Source: Flavobacterium fragile (GTDB taxonomy: Bacteria; Bacteroidota; Bacteroidia; Flavobacteriales; Flavobacteriaceae). Taken from it: a DNA stretch of 64,000 nucleotides. Below the pieces are notes generated by a model. It was not told where the DNA came from. It saw only the letters and a program-made list of their open reading frames with translations, and did not search any database. The DNA is taken from assembly GCF_023634865.1 (NCBI RefSeq), contig NZ_JAMLJN010000004.1:1-64000 (forward strand), written 5' to 3'. Each line of letters begins with the position of its first letter. Position 1 is the first letter of the stretch. Position numbers and translations under genes: made by a program. Of the stretch, positions 26,753 to 35,496 are shown piece by piece.

Positions 26753-27988
26753 TTAACGTTCTATCAAGACTTTTGGGAAACAAATAAAATATTTTGTCAC
26801 AGGTTTCGATAACGCTTTCAAATGCAATTGATCAGAAGCTTCCACAACATCCTCTATGGATTTGTCCTTTTTTAAAATACGAATAGGCTCACTTGACTTA
26901 CTGTAAGCCTCATTTTTTAATTTCCCTTTAAATACAAAATAATCTGCCTCTTTATCTGAAATTTTGGTTTGTGATATTAATTTTTCTTTTAAAGCTAACA
27001 AATTTTCTTTGTTTGGTTTATCATCTGTCATTTGAATCTTTAGTAAATCACGATTCAAAATCATTTTACATAGCGATTGTATCACAAAATCATCTTCAAA
27101 TTGCCATGCTTTTATTGCCCCCATTACATCATAATCATCCAAATAAGAAAACTTATCTAACACACTTTTATCGAAATCTACTAATGAAATTTTATGCTGC
27201 AAAAAGAATTGCAACGGTTCGCTGCAAGGCAAAAGAATTCCTTTTTGGGTTAATTCTTTGGCACGCTTTAGAATTTTAGTTAAGATTAATTCCGCAACAA
27301 CACTGGTTTTGTGCAAATAGGCTTGCCAATACATCAATCTTCGAGCTACTAAAAACTTTTCTACGGAATAAATTCCCTTTTCCTCAATTACCAAAAAATC
27401 ATCTTGAACATTCATCATTTGAATCAAACGTTCGCTGTTGATATTTCCTTCAGCCACACCGCTGTAAAAACTATCACGTTTTAGATAATCCATTCGATCC
27501 ATATCCAGCTGACTTGAAATCAATTGCAACATGAATTTTCTGTTATATTCACCTTTAAAAACTTGGATTGCTAAACTTAATTTTCCATCAAATTCTTTGT
27601 TCAACTGCTCCATAAATAATAACGATAATTCTTCATGATGCACTTCTTCCACAATACTATGTTCCATTGCGTGACTGTATGGACCATGACCAATATCGTG
27701 AAGCAAAATCGCAATGTACAAAGCATTTTCTTCTTCTTCCGAAATAGAAACACCTTTAAATTGCAAAGTTTGAACCGCTTTTTGCATAATATGCATACAC
27801 CCCAAAGCATGATGAAAACGCGTATGATGCGCACCCGGATACACCAAATAGGACATTCCCATTTGGGAAATTCTTCGTAAACGCTGAAAATAAGGATGCT
27901 GAATTAAATCGTAAATTAAACTATTAGGAATGGTAATAAAACCATAAATAGGATCGTTAAATATTTTGAGTTTGTTAGTTTGGCTCAC
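26753..27988 (-). CDS. HD-domain phosphohydrolase
   Basis: A 411-residue protein. The HD metal site is split as usual: H in YPGAHHTRFHHALG, HDIGHGPYSHAMEH (HD), and D in QLDMDRMDYLKRDS. It belongs to the dGTPase/SAMHD1-like HD proteins that start KIFNDPIYGFITIP and contain HPYFQRLRRISQMG. It probably hydrolyses dNTPs or related nucleotides. TACATTTG on the minus strand (28015-28008) fits a -7 box, so it may have its own promoter ahead of lpxD. It is divergent from porX. Confidence 0.88.
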   Translation of the reverse strand: MSQTNKLKIFNDPIYGFITIPNSLIYDLIQHPYFQRLRRISQMGMSYLVYPGAHHTRFHHALGCMHIMQKAVQTLQFKGVSISEEEENALYIAILLHDIGHGPYSHAMEHSIVEEVHHEELSLLFMEQLNKEFDGKLSLAIQVFKGEYNRKFMLQLISSQLDMDRMDYLKRDSFYSGVAEGNINSERLIQMMNVQDDFLVIEEKGIYSVEKFLVARRLMYWQAYLHKTSVVAELILTKILKRAKELTQKGILLPCSEPLQFFLQHKISLVDFDKSVLDKFSYLDDYDVMGAIKAWQFEDDFVIQSLCKMILNRDLLKIQMTDDKPNKENLLALKEKLISQTKISDKEADYFVFKGKLKNEAYSKSSEPIRILKKDKSIEDVVEASDQLHLKALSKPVTKYFICFPKVLIER

Positions 27989-28121
27989 AATTTGATAATT
28001 TTAGTAACAAATGTAACGATTTTTTACTAATTGAAATCGTTGAAAAAGTATTGAACAATTTATACAATATTTAATACAAACCTCGTTTAATAAATAGTAA
28101 CTTGCACACAAATTAAGAAAT

Positions 28122-29675
28122 ATGAGTCAGATAAAAATACTTTGGGTTGACGATGAAATTGATTTATTGAAGCCCCATATCTTGTTTTTAGAAAAGAAAA
28201 ATTATCACGTAACTACTTGCAATAACGGACAAGATGCTATTGATTTGTTTGAAGAAAATAATTTTGATATTGTTTTCTTAGATGAAAATATGCCTGGTTT
28301 AAGTGGTTTAGAAACCTTATCTGAATTAAAAGAAAAGAAATCTTCAGTCCCAGTAATTATGATTACCAAAAGTGAAGAAGAATATATCATGGAAGAAGCA
28401 ATCGGTTCTAAAATTGCCGATTATTTGATAAAACCAGTAAATCCAAATCAGATTTTATTGAGTTTGAAAAAGAATTTAGACCATTCACGATTAGTTTCAG
28501 AAAAGACAACTTTGGATTATCAGAAAGAATTCCGAAAAATTGCAATGGATATGGCAATAGTGAATTCTTATGAAGATTGGGTCGAATTGTACAAGAAACT
28601 ATTGTTTTGGGAATTAGAGTTGGAAAACATCGAAGACCAAAGCATGGTAGAAATCTTAGAAAGTCAGAAAACCGAAGCGAATGTCCAATTTGGAAAATTT
28701 ATAGAGCGTAATTATGAAGATTGGATTCAAGATCCTGATGATGCACCGGTTCTTTCACATAAAGTTTTTGGACAATTTGTTGCACCAGAAATTCGTAAAA
28801 AAGACAAACCCATTTTGTTTGTCGTTATAGATAATTTACGATATGACCAATGGAAAGCTTTTGAAAATATAATAAATAATTATTACAAATTAGAAAAAGA
28901 AGTAAGCTACTATTCTATTCTTCCTACGGCAACTCAATATGCTAGAAATGCTATTTTCTCAGGTTTGTTGCCATTAGAAATGGAGAAAAAATTTCCACAA
29001 TATTGGAAAAATGATGTGGATGATGGTGGAAAAAACTTGTACGAGGGTGAATTTTTGACGGAACAACTAAAACGTTTAGGATTAACCATAAAACAAGAAT
29101 ATTATAAAATTACTAATTTCAAAGACGGAAAAAAACTGGCAGAAAACTTTAAAACATTAAAAAATAATGATTTAACAACGATTGTTTACAATTTTGTTGA
29201 TATGCTTTCTCATGCTAAAACCGAAATGGAAGTAGTTAAAGAATTAGCATCTGATGATAAGGCCTATCGTTCTTTAACCGTGAGCTGGTTTAAAAACTCT
29301 CCTTTACTTGATATTATACAACAAGCACAAAAACAAGGATTTAGATTAATTTTAACTACCGATCACGGAACAATTAATTGCAAAAATCCATCAAAAGTGA
29401 TTGGTGATAAAAACACGAGTTTAAACCTTCGCTACAAAACTGGAAGAAGCTTAACTTATGAAGACAAAGACGTTTATGCTGTGAAAGATCCAAAGAAAAT
29501 TGGATTACCAGCACTAAACATGAGTAGCTCTTTCATTTTTGCAAAAAACGATTTATTTTTGGCTTATGTGAATAACTACAATCACTATGTAAGTTATTAC
29601 CGAAATACCTATCAACATGGAGGAATTTCATTAGAGGAAATGATTATTCCGTTTTTAATTTTAGAACCAAGATAA
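28122..29675 (+). CDS. porX: PorX, response regulator with PglZ phosphatase domain (T9SS)
   Basis: A 517-residue protein. Residues 1-120 are a receiver domain (acidic pair D10/D11, phospho-acceptor D54 in VFLDENMPG, K in MITKSEEE). The C-terminal PglZ/alkaline-phosphatase-like domain (about 215-510) has FVVIDNLRYDQWK, YSILPTATQYARNAIFSGL, VDMLSHAK and LTTDHGTIN metal and nucleophile motifs. PorX works with the sensor PorY to control type IX secretion and gliding genes, and its PglZ domain cleaves cyclic oligonucleotides in Porphyromonas. It leads to tsaE on the same strand. Confidence 0.95.
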   Translation: MSQIKILWVDDEIDLLKPHILFLEKKNYHVTTCNNGQDAIDLFEENNFDIVFLDENMPGLSGLETLSELKEKKSSVPVIMITKSEEEYIMEEAIGSKIADYLIKPVNPNQILLSLKKNLDHSRLVSEKTTLDYQKEFRKIAMDMAIVNSYEDWVELYKKLLFWELELENIEDQSMVEILESQKTEANVQFGKFIERNYEDWIQDPDDAPVLSHKVFGQFVAPEIRKKDKPILFVVIDNLRYDQWKAFENIINNYYKLEKEVSYYSILPTATQYARNAIFSGLLPLEMEKKFPQYWKNDVDDGGKNLYEGEFLTEQLKRLGLTIKQEYYKITNFKDGKKLAENFKTLKNNDLTTIVYNFVDMLSHAKTEMEVVKELASDDKAYRSLTVSWFKNSPLLDIIQQAQKQGFRLILTTDHGTINCKNPSKVIGDKNTSLNLRYKTGRSLTYEDKDVYAVKDPKKIGLPALNMSSSFIFAKNDLFLAYVNNYNHYVSYYRNTYQHGGISLEEMIIPFLILEPR

Positions 29676-29698
29676 TTAAGTAATACTTGATTTTACAT

Positions 29699-30112
29699 AT
29701 GATCGTAATTTACAGTTTAGAAGAAATAAATGCCATTGCAAAACAAATTCTTGCTACACCTTCGTTAAAGAAAATCATCACGTTTCATGCACAAATGGGT
29801 GCTGGAAAAACGACTTTGATTAAAGAATTGGTAAAAGAATTAGGCGTGAAAGATAATTCAAGTAGTCCAACATTTTCTTTAGTAAACGAATACAGAACTT
29901 TTGAAGGTGAGACGGTATATCACTTCGATTTATATCGTTTAAATTCGGAAGAAGAAGGATATGATATGGGATTAGACGAATATTTCTATTCTGACAATTG
30001 GTGCTTTATAGAATGGCCTGAAAAAACCCCAAATTTAATTCCAATAGATCATGCAAGCATTTCCATAAAAATCTTACCAAATGGTAAACGTGAATTAACG
30101 TTAAAAAATTAA
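29699..30112 (+). CDS. tsaE: TsaE, ATPase for t6A37 tRNA modification
   Basis: A 137-residue P-loop protein needed by TsaBCD to make threonylcarbamoyl-A37. Walker A is AQMGAGKTTLIKEL, and family motifs are SSPTFSLVNEY and HFDLYRLNSEEE, then CFIEWPEK. The start at ATG 29699 (MIVIYSLEEI) is used; the upstream TTG at 29687 is less likely. It lies 23 bp after porX, a common pairing, and is followed by a terminator. Confidence 0.95.
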   Translation: MIVIYSLEEINAIAKQILATPSLKKIITFHAQMGAGKTTLIKELVKELGVKDNSSSPTFSLVNEYRTFEGETVYHFDLYRLNSEEEGYDMGLDEYFYSDNWCFIEWPEKTPNLIPIDHASISIKILPNGKRELTLKN

Positions 30113-30119
30113 ATCTTAA

Positions 30120-30151
30120 AGAGAATAGTGACCAACTTCTATTCTCTTTTT
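30120..30151 (+). terminator. Terminator after tsaE
   Basis: AGAGAATAG (30120-30128) pairs with CTATTCTCT (30139-30147), followed by seven T. Confidence 0.92.
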
Positions 30152-30212
30152 TTATGATTCCGTTTCCCAAGTCTAAAATTATTCCTAATTTAGAGCCTCA
30201 AAATCAAAAGTA

Positions 30213-31409
30213 ATGTCGATATATACTCCTTTTTCTGCTTCACAATTGCTTCCACAAGAAGAAAAACTTGAAGTAGCGCGTCATAAAAGTGAATTATTTA
30301 TAGGAATTCCAAAAGAAACATCCTATCAAGAAAGAAGAATTTGCCTAACACCCGATGCTGTTTCTTCATTAGTTTCACATGGTCATCGTGTTATGTTAGA
30401 ATCAGGCGCTGGAGAAACTTCAAGTTATACCGACAAAGAATACAGCGATGCAGGTGCCGAAATTACTCAAGACACAAAAAAAGTATTGGGTTGCCCCATG
30501 ATTTTAAAAGTAGAGCCACCTACTCTTACTGAAATTGAAATGATGAATCCGCAAACGATAGTTATTTCGGCTATTCAATTAAAAACACAAAAAAAAGAAT
30601 ATTTTGAAGCTCTTGCTAATAAGAAAATTACGGCTTTAGCCTTTGAATTTATTAAAGATGAAGATGGCTCTTATCCAGCGGTAAAATCCCTATCTGAAAT
30701 AGCAGGTACGGCTTCCATATTAATTGCTTCTGAATTAATGATTGGCGAAAATATTGGCAAAGGGTTACTTTTCGGAAATATTACTGGTGTTCCTCCTACT
30801 AAAGTTGTTATTATTGGTGCCGGAACGGTTGCAGAGTACGCTGCAAGAACAGCATTAGGGTTAGGTGCACATGTAAAAGTATTTGACAATTCGATTACCA
30901 AATTACGTCGTTTACAAAATACCTTAAATCAAAGAATTTTCACTTCAACTATTCAAGAAAAATCACTTTTAAAGGCATTAAGACGTTGTGACGTTGCCAT
31001 TGGTGCCATGAAAGGAAAAAACAGAGCTCCAGTTGTGGTTACAGAAACCATGGTAGAACACATGAAAAAAGGTGCCGTTATTGTGGATGTAAGTATCGAT
31101 ACCGGTGGTTGTTTTGAAACTTCCGAGGTAACTACGCATGAAAAACCAACTTTCATTAAAAACGGAGTAATTCACTATTGTGTTCCGAATATCCCTTCTC
31201 GTTATTCTAAAACGGCATCTATGTCGATCAGTAATATTATATCACCATTTTTATTGCAAATCGCTGAAGATGGCGGAATTGAGAGTGCCATACGTTGCAA
31301 TCGAGGTTTAAAAAATGGAATTTATAGTTATCACGGATTACTTACCAACAAAGCAATAGCTGATTGGTTTACTTTAGAGTATCGCGATATTAACCTAATT
31401 GTTTTTTAA
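30213..31409 (+). CDS. ald: Alanine dehydrogenase
   Basis: A 398-residue NAD-dependent enzyme that interconverts L-alanine and pyruvate plus ammonia. Motifs: IGIPKETSYQERRICLTPDA (substrate Arg/Lys region), LESGAGETSSYTD, the Rossmann loop VVIIGAGTVAEYAARTALGL, VIVDVSIDTGGCFETS and HYCVPNIPSRYSKTASMSIS. The N-terminal extension of about 28 residues is usual in Flavobacteriia. It is a single gene with terminators or spacers on both sides. Confidence 0.93.
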   Translation: MSIYTPFSASQLLPQEEKLEVARHKSELFIGIPKETSYQERRICLTPDAVSSLVSHGHRVMLESGAGETSSYTDKEYSDAGAEITQDTKKVLGCPMILKVEPPTLTEIEMMNPQTIVISAIQLKTQKKEYFEALANKKITALAFEFIKDEDGSYPAVKSLSEIAGTASILIASELMIGENIGKGLLFGNITGVPPTKVVIIGAGTVAEYAARTALGLGAHVKVFDNSITKLRRLQNTLNQRIFTSTIQEKSLLKALRRCDVAIGAMKGKNRAPVVVTETMVEHMKKGAVIVDVSIDTGGCFETSEVTTHEKPTFIKNGVIHYCVPNIPSRYSKTASMSISNIISPFLLQIAEDGGIESAIRCNRGLKNGIYSYHGLLTNKAIADWFTLEYRDINLIVF

Positions 31410-31465
31410 ACCAAAAAATTCCTTTTGTTCTTTATTTAAACTAAATTTGCGAAAATTATTTTTTT

Positions 31466-31852
31466 ATGAAATTTCAGTTTCGATTAGCTTATTATTTGTT
31501 TGGCTTATTATTGGGTGGTGTTTTTGTGATGTGGTTTTTAAAAGCCAAAGCCACTGACAAAGGTGTTGAATTTTGCTATTTTCCAAATTGCCGTGTTTTA
31601 AAAGATTTAAGAAGCAAATCATTAGAAATTGATTCACTTGCACAAAAATCATTAGATGCAAAATGGGTTACTTTAGAAGATATTCGTAACAGTTTACGCT
31701 ATGGCGACGTCGATTTTTCAAAAAGTAATGAAGCCTATAGAAAAGGTAAGATTTACGTTATCGAAGGCAAAACTACTAATAATGAAGAAATTACAATAAC
31801 TATGGTAAATTACACCAATAAAGTATTGTTAGAAAAGATAGAAAAAAAGTAA
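31466..31852 (+). CDS. DUF4258 domain protein, membrane-anchored
   Basis: A 128-residue protein with one N-terminal membrane helix (about 8-26). The body has CYFPNCRVLKDLRSK (two Cys), then DIRNSLRYGDVDFSKSN and YRKGKIYVIEGKTTNNEEIT, the strand-loop pattern of DUF4258. Function is unknown. TAAATTTG at 31442-31449 fits a -7 box just upstream. It is the last chromosomal gene before the tRNA in which the element sits. Confidence 0.7.
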   Translation: MKFQFRLAYYLFGLLLGGVFVMWFLKAKATDKGVEFCYFPNCRVLKDLRSKSLEIDSLAQKSLDAKWVTLEDIRNSLRYGDVDFSKSNEAYRKGKIYVIEGKTTNNEEITITMVNYTNKVLLEKIEKK

Positions 31853-31870
31853 TTTTTTTTACAGAAACAC

Positions 31871-31900
31871 TTGCAGAAACAAATATTCCTTGTATATTTG
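31871..31900 (+). promoter_or_regulatory. Promoter of tRNA-Val
   Basis: TTG (31871-31873), a 19-nt spacer and TATATTTG (31893-31900) form a near-ideal Bacteroidetes promoter 36 bp before the tRNA. Confidence 0.85.
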
Positions 31901-31935
31901 CACTCGCAATACAGAAATAGTAAAGCACTTTATTG

Positions 31936-32010
31936 GGGCGATTAGCTCAGCTGGTTCAGAGCACCTCGTTTACACCGAGGGGGTCGGGGGTTCGAACCCC
32001 TCATCGCCCA
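31936..32010 (+). tRNA. tRNA-Val (anticodon UAC)
   Basis: The acceptor stem GGGCGAT (31936-31942) pairs with ATCGCCC (32003-32009); the discriminator is A. The anticodon stem CCTCG/CGAGG encloses loop TTTACAC with anticodon TAC (Val). The T-arm GGGGTTCGAACCCC is perfect. CCA is not encoded here (the next bases are CAC), whereas it follows the duplicated 3' end at 61281-61305. The 3' end is the insertion site of the element. Confidence 0.97.
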
Positions 32011-32011
32011 C
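31990..32011 (+). other. attL: attachment site in tRNA-Val 3' end
   Basis: These 22 bp (from GTTCGAACCCC to CATCGCCCAC) are repeated exactly at 61281-61302. Identity stops at both sides (G versus A before, A versus C after). This marks one edge of the integrated element; the integrase gene starts 271 bp inside. Confidence 0.93.
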
Positions 32012-32033
32012 ACATTTAAAAACAAATGGTTTC

Positions 32034-32068
32034 AAAAGCCGATAAATCTTATGATTTATCGGCTTTTT
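32034..32068 (+). terminator. Terminator after tRNA-Val, supplied by the element
   Basis: AAAAGCCGATAAATC (32034-32048) pairs with GATTTATCGGCTTTT (32053-32067), followed by T. It lies inside the element, so it replaces the terminator displaced to 61311-61337. Confidence 0.9.
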
Positions 32069-32117
32069 GCTTTGGGACATATACCAAATTATTCATTCAA
32101 TCTTAATGCTAAAGGGA

Positions 32118-32158
32118 CAAAATCGAGACCCTAAAAATTTCTACAATTTTGGGTCTCG
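32118..32158. repeat. Inverted repeat with candidate integrase arm site (left)
   Basis: CAAAATCGAGACC (32118-32130) recurs exactly at 61216-61228, near the other end and in the same orientation. Here it is part of an inverted repeat: CGAGACCCTAAAAATT pairs with AATTTTGGGTCTCG around a short loop. Shared motifs close to both att sites suggest arm-type binding sites for the recombinase. A terminator role is also possible, but no T-run follows. Confidence 0.6.
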
Positions 32159-32282
32159 CTAAATTCTCTAAAGCACTGTAAACACCGTACTAACAACCAG
32201 TTTAATACTGGTTCAAAAAGTGTACATCTTGTTTGCTAAAAGTTTAAAAATTAAATTGAATACTAATTAAAAGGTCACCACC

Positions 32283-33530
32283 ATGAAAGCAAAAATTACT
32301 GTGCATATTTATGCAAAAACTTCAAAAGCCAACAAAAATGGTCAATTGCCAATTTATTTCAGGTTAACTGTAAACGGAGAACGTTTTGAATTCAGTACTA
32401 AAAAATTCATTGAAAAATCAAAATGGTCCTCAGAACAATCAAAAATGAAAGGTAATTCAGAAGAAGCCAGGACAATAAATAACTATCTTGATTTAATGAA
32501 ATCTAAAATTTTTGACATTCAGATGGAATTAATTCACAAAAATGAAGATTTGACAATTGAAAATTTTAAATCAAAACTAACTGGAGCACAAGAACGTGAG
32601 CGAATGATCATTCCAATTTATCAAAGCCATAATGATAAAATTAAAGATTTGATTGGAAATGGTTACGCTTATGGAACTTTAGAACGATTTAAAATTTCAT
32701 TGAAACATCTACAGGAGTTTATCCTTTGGAAATACAATGTGAATGATATAAGCATCAATAAAATCGACTATGCATTTGTAACCGAGTTTGAATTTTATTT
32801 GAGAAGTGTAAAAAAATGCAACAACAATACAGCTGTTAAATATGTTAGAAATTTTAGAAAAATCATTAAGATTTGTTTAGATAATGATTGGTTAGATAAA
32901 GACCCTACTACTCGATATGAAGGTAAAATGAAAGAAGTTGAAAGAGACTTTTTGACTGAAGAGGAATTGTTGAAAATCTACAACAAGAAAATTTCATCAG
33001 AAAGACTACAACTAGTTAGAGATATTTTCATTTTTTCTTGCTACACTGGTTTAGCCTACATTGATGTAAAAGGATTGAAAAAGGATCATATTGGTATAGG
33101 CATTGATGGAGAGAAATGGATTTTCAAAAACCGTCAAAAAACAGATACAAAATCAAAAATACCAGTATTACCTATTGCCCAAGAAATAATTAATAAATAC
33201 GAAAGTCATCCGAAATGTTTAAATGATGATAGTATTTTACCAATCTTAACAAATCAAAAAATGAATGCTTATTTAAAAGAAATTGGTGATTTATGTGACA
33301 TCCCAAAAGAAATAACTTTCCACATGGCTAGACACACATTTGCAACATCAGTAACATTGACAAATGGAGTTCCAATTGAAACCGTTAGCAAAATGCTTGG
33401 CCATAAAAACCTCCACACAACTCAACATTACGCTAAAGTATTAGACAGAAAAGTTAGTGAAGATATGAAGATCTTAAAAGAGAAGTTTACTTTATCATCA
33501 ATAGTAAAAAAACAAAATGTATCAATTTAG
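32283..33530 (+). CDS. Tyrosine recombinase / integrase
   Basis: A 415-residue site-specific recombinase of the Bacteroidota type. It has an N-terminal arm-binding domain (1-100, KITVHIYAKTSKANKNGQLP), a SAM-like core-binding domain (about 115-215), and a catalytic domain with HMAR (His347, Arg350), LGHKN (His374) and nucleophile Tyr383 in TQHYAKV. The usual first arginine in TGLRxxD is replaced by Ala258 (YTGLAYID), recalling IntDOT of CTnDOT, where that position is Ser. It lies 271 bp from attL and should catalyse insertion into and excision from tRNA-Val. The ATG follows GGTCACCACC. Confidence 0.95.
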   Translation: MKAKITVHIYAKTSKANKNGQLPIYFRLTVNGERFEFSTKKFIEKSKWSSEQSKMKGNSEEARTINNYLDLMKSKIFDIQMELIHKNEDLTIENFKSKLTGAQERERMIIPIYQSHNDKIKDLIGNGYAYGTLERFKISLKHLQEFILWKYNVNDISINKIDYAFVTEFEFYLRSVKKCNNNTAVKYVRNFRKIIKICLDNDWLDKDPTTRYEGKMKEVERDFLTEEELLKIYNKKISSERLQLVRDIFIFSCYTGLAYIDVKGLKKDHIGIGIDGEKWIFKNRQKTDTKSKIPVLPIAQEIINKYESHPKCLNDDSILPILTNQKMNAYLKEIGDLCDIPKEITFHMARHTFATSVTLTNGVPIETVSKMLGHKNLHTTQHYAKVLDRKVSEDMKILKEKFTLSSIVKKQNVSI

Positions 33531-33606
33531 TTTATTTTATAGCTTTAAAAGTAAAGACTTTAAAAACAAAATAGCATAAAACTAAACAAATGCTTACATT
33601 TGCCAA

Positions 33607-34206
33607 ATGAAAAAAATCATTTGGCTTTTATTTTTATTGATAACTTTTGGTTGTTCACAAAAACCAGATAGATTACCTTATTTGGGAAATCCTATCATAA
33701 AAGTTAATGATACTATCTATCCAACGATTATGGATTTTTCATTTATCAACCAAGATAGTGTGGTAATTACAAATAAGACTTTTGAAAGTAAAATTTATAT
33801 AGCCGATTTTATTTTTCTTTCTTGCCCAACAATTTGTCCCAAAATGAATTTTGAGCTCAATAAAGTGTATGAAGTGTATAAAAACAACCCAAAAGTTAAT
33901 TATTTATCTCATACAATTGATCCTGAAAGGGATAGTACATCAAGATTAAAAGACTTTAAGTCATCACTCTCTTTAAATGAAAATTGGCATTTTGTTACCG
34001 GAAACAAAGACAGTATTTTTAATATTGCCACAAAAAGCTATTTCACAACAGCTTATCCGGACGAAAATGAACCTGGAGGTTTAGTTCATGGTGGCGGTTT
34101 CTTACTAGTTGATAAGAATAAACACATCAGAGGAGTTTATGATGGCACCAACCCTGAAGAAACAAAACGCTTAATTAATGATATAAAAATATTATTAGAC
34201 GAATAA
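33607..34206 (+). CDS. SCO1/SenC-family copper chaperone lipoprotein
   Basis: A 199-residue thioredoxin-fold lipoprotein (lipobox ITFGC, Cys16). The copper site is Cys73-x3-Cys77 (SCPTICP) with His161 (LVHGGGF). SCO proteins deliver copper to the CuA site of cytochrome oxidases or act as thiol reductants. TACATTTG at 33595-33602 fits a -7 box almost on the start codon. It opens the metal/redox cargo block and is followed after 5 bp by the CKGKC gene, so the two are co-transcribed. Confidence 0.9.
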   Translation: MKKIIWLLFLLITFGCSQKPDRLPYLGNPIIKVNDTIYPTIMDFSFINQDSVVITNKTFESKIYIADFIFLSCPTICPKMNFELNKVYEVYKNNPKVNYLSHTIDPERDSTSRLKDFKSSLSLNENWHFVTGNKDSIFNIATKSYFTTAYPDENEPGGLVHGGGFLLVDKNKHIRGVYDGTNPEETKRLINDIKILLDE

Positions 34207-34211
34207 TTGAA

Positions 34212-34583
34212 ATGAAAAAAGTAATTGTCATTTTTTTACTTTTTATTTTTACTATCCAAATAACAAAAAGTTTTTGGATAATATCTTCATTTCATATCAA
34301 TAGGGATTATATTGCTAAAAATATATGTATTAATCGATTTGATAAAATCCCAACGTGTAAAGGTAAATGTTACTTAGATAGTGAACTAAGTAAAGAACAA
34401 AAAGAAAACCAAAAGAGTTTACTAAAAATCGAAAAAGAAAGCTTTTTTGTTTTGTCAGTTCTAAATGGCAAAGAAAGTAAACGATTGATTCCAACAAATT
34501 CCAAAAAAATAGTTGACTCACATAAAGACATTTACTATTCATCCTTCCTTTTTAAATTTGAAAATCCCCCAGAGTTAGCTTAA
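34212..34583 (+). CDS. Small exported protein with CKGKC motif
   Basis: A 123-residue protein with an N-terminal hydrophobic helix (signal or anchor, 1-22). Then come SFHINRDYIAKNICINRFDK and the pair IPTCKGKCYLDSEL, a cysteine motif conserved in a common but unnamed Bacteroidota family that I recall near copper and TonB genes. A charged segment follows. The Cys pair plus the SCO neighbour suggest metal or redox contact in the periplasm, which is inference. Confidence 0.65.
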   Translation: MKKVIVIFLLFIFTIQITKSFWIISSFHINRDYIAKNICINRFDKIPTCKGKCYLDSELSKEQKENQKSLLKIEKESFFVLSVLNGKESKRLIPTNSKKIVDSHKDIYYSSFLFKFENPPELA

Positions 34584-34619
34584 TAATTACCTGTAATTAT
34601 TAATTTAAAACTAACCATT

Positions 34620-35486
34620 ATGCAGTCAAGTCATGTCTTGATATGTGATTTGGTGGATTTTAGCAAAAGTAATTGTGATATTTTTTATGATTCCTTAAAA
34701 GGATTTAATTCGAAATTTCCATTTGTAGAAGAATCACACAAGCAAAATTTTTATTCTATTTTGTTTGTAGATTCGTGCATGGGTGAAATTGAAATTGATA
34801 ATCATAAAATTTATTTTAATTGCCCTAAAGTTGTTATTATTCAACCTAATTGCATTTCTAAAATAAATTTACAACCTGACACATCAGGTAAAATTATTTC
34901 TTTTACCGAAACATTTTTTTCGTTGCGTTATAATAATAATTCACTTAGCGATTTTTCATTTTTTGAGAAAGGTTGTAAACCTTACCTTTCTCTAAATTCT
35001 TTTCAAAAAGAACATTTACAAACCTTTTTTGAATTGTTTGATTATGAATATAATGCTGCTCTTAAAGAGAAAACAAAAGCACTTCGCTCATATTTGAATA
35101 TTGTGTTAGTACAATTAGAACGTATTTATAACCCTCAGATAAGTGTAAAAACGCATACTAACAAAAACGAAAAGATTAAGGAATTTGAGAAATTAGTTGA
35201 ACAACATTACAAAGAACATAAAATGCCATCATTCTACGCTGAGAAATTGCACATAACACCAAATTATCTCAACAAAATTTGCAAAAATGAAGTGAGCAAA
35301 ACAGCTGGAGATATCATTAGAAAAAAAATAACTATTGAAGCTCAACGACTTCTTCATTACACGAATTTATCTGTAAATGAAATTGCTCACGATTTAGGGT
35401 TTGAAAATGTTTCTTATTTCATTACATTTTTTAAAAAGCAAACACAAACAACTCCTGAACAGTTTAGAAAGGCAGCAAATCAATAA
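34620..35486 (+). CDS. AraC-family transcriptional regulator
   Basis: A 288-residue protein with an N-terminal cupin-like sensing part (about 1-150, SILFVDSCMGEIEIDNHKIY) and a C-terminal double helix-turn-helix (190-286, SFYAEKLHITPNYLNKICKN and LSVNEIAHDLGFENVSYFIT followed by FFKKQTQTTPEQFRK). The SYFITFFKK signature marks AraC. It sits directly before the PepSY gene (10 bp) and probably controls the local uptake genes; the inducer is unknown. Confidence 0.92.
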   Translation: MQSSHVLICDLVDFSKSNCDIFYDSLKGFNSKFPFVEESHKQNFYSILFVDSCMGEIEIDNHKIYFNCPKVVIIQPNCISKINLQPDTSGKIISFTETFFSLRYNNNSLSDFSFFEKGCKPYLSLNSFQKEHLQTFFELFDYEYNAALKEKTKALRSYLNIVLVQLERIYNPQISVKTHTNKNEKIKEFEKLVEQHYKEHKMPSFYAEKLHITPNYLNKICKNEVSKTAGDIIRKKITIEAQRLLHYTNLSVNEIAHDLGFENVSYFITFFKKQTQTTPEQFRKAANQ

Positions 35487-35496
35487 AATAAATCTC

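Noticed and set aside
27601..27880. Open frames antisense to the HD-domain gene
   Set aside because: They are shadows of the conserved HD coding sequence in other frames, with no independent signals.
32034..32068. Hairpin as an integrase site
   Set aside because: Its strong stem and T-run directly after the tRNA are those of a terminator.
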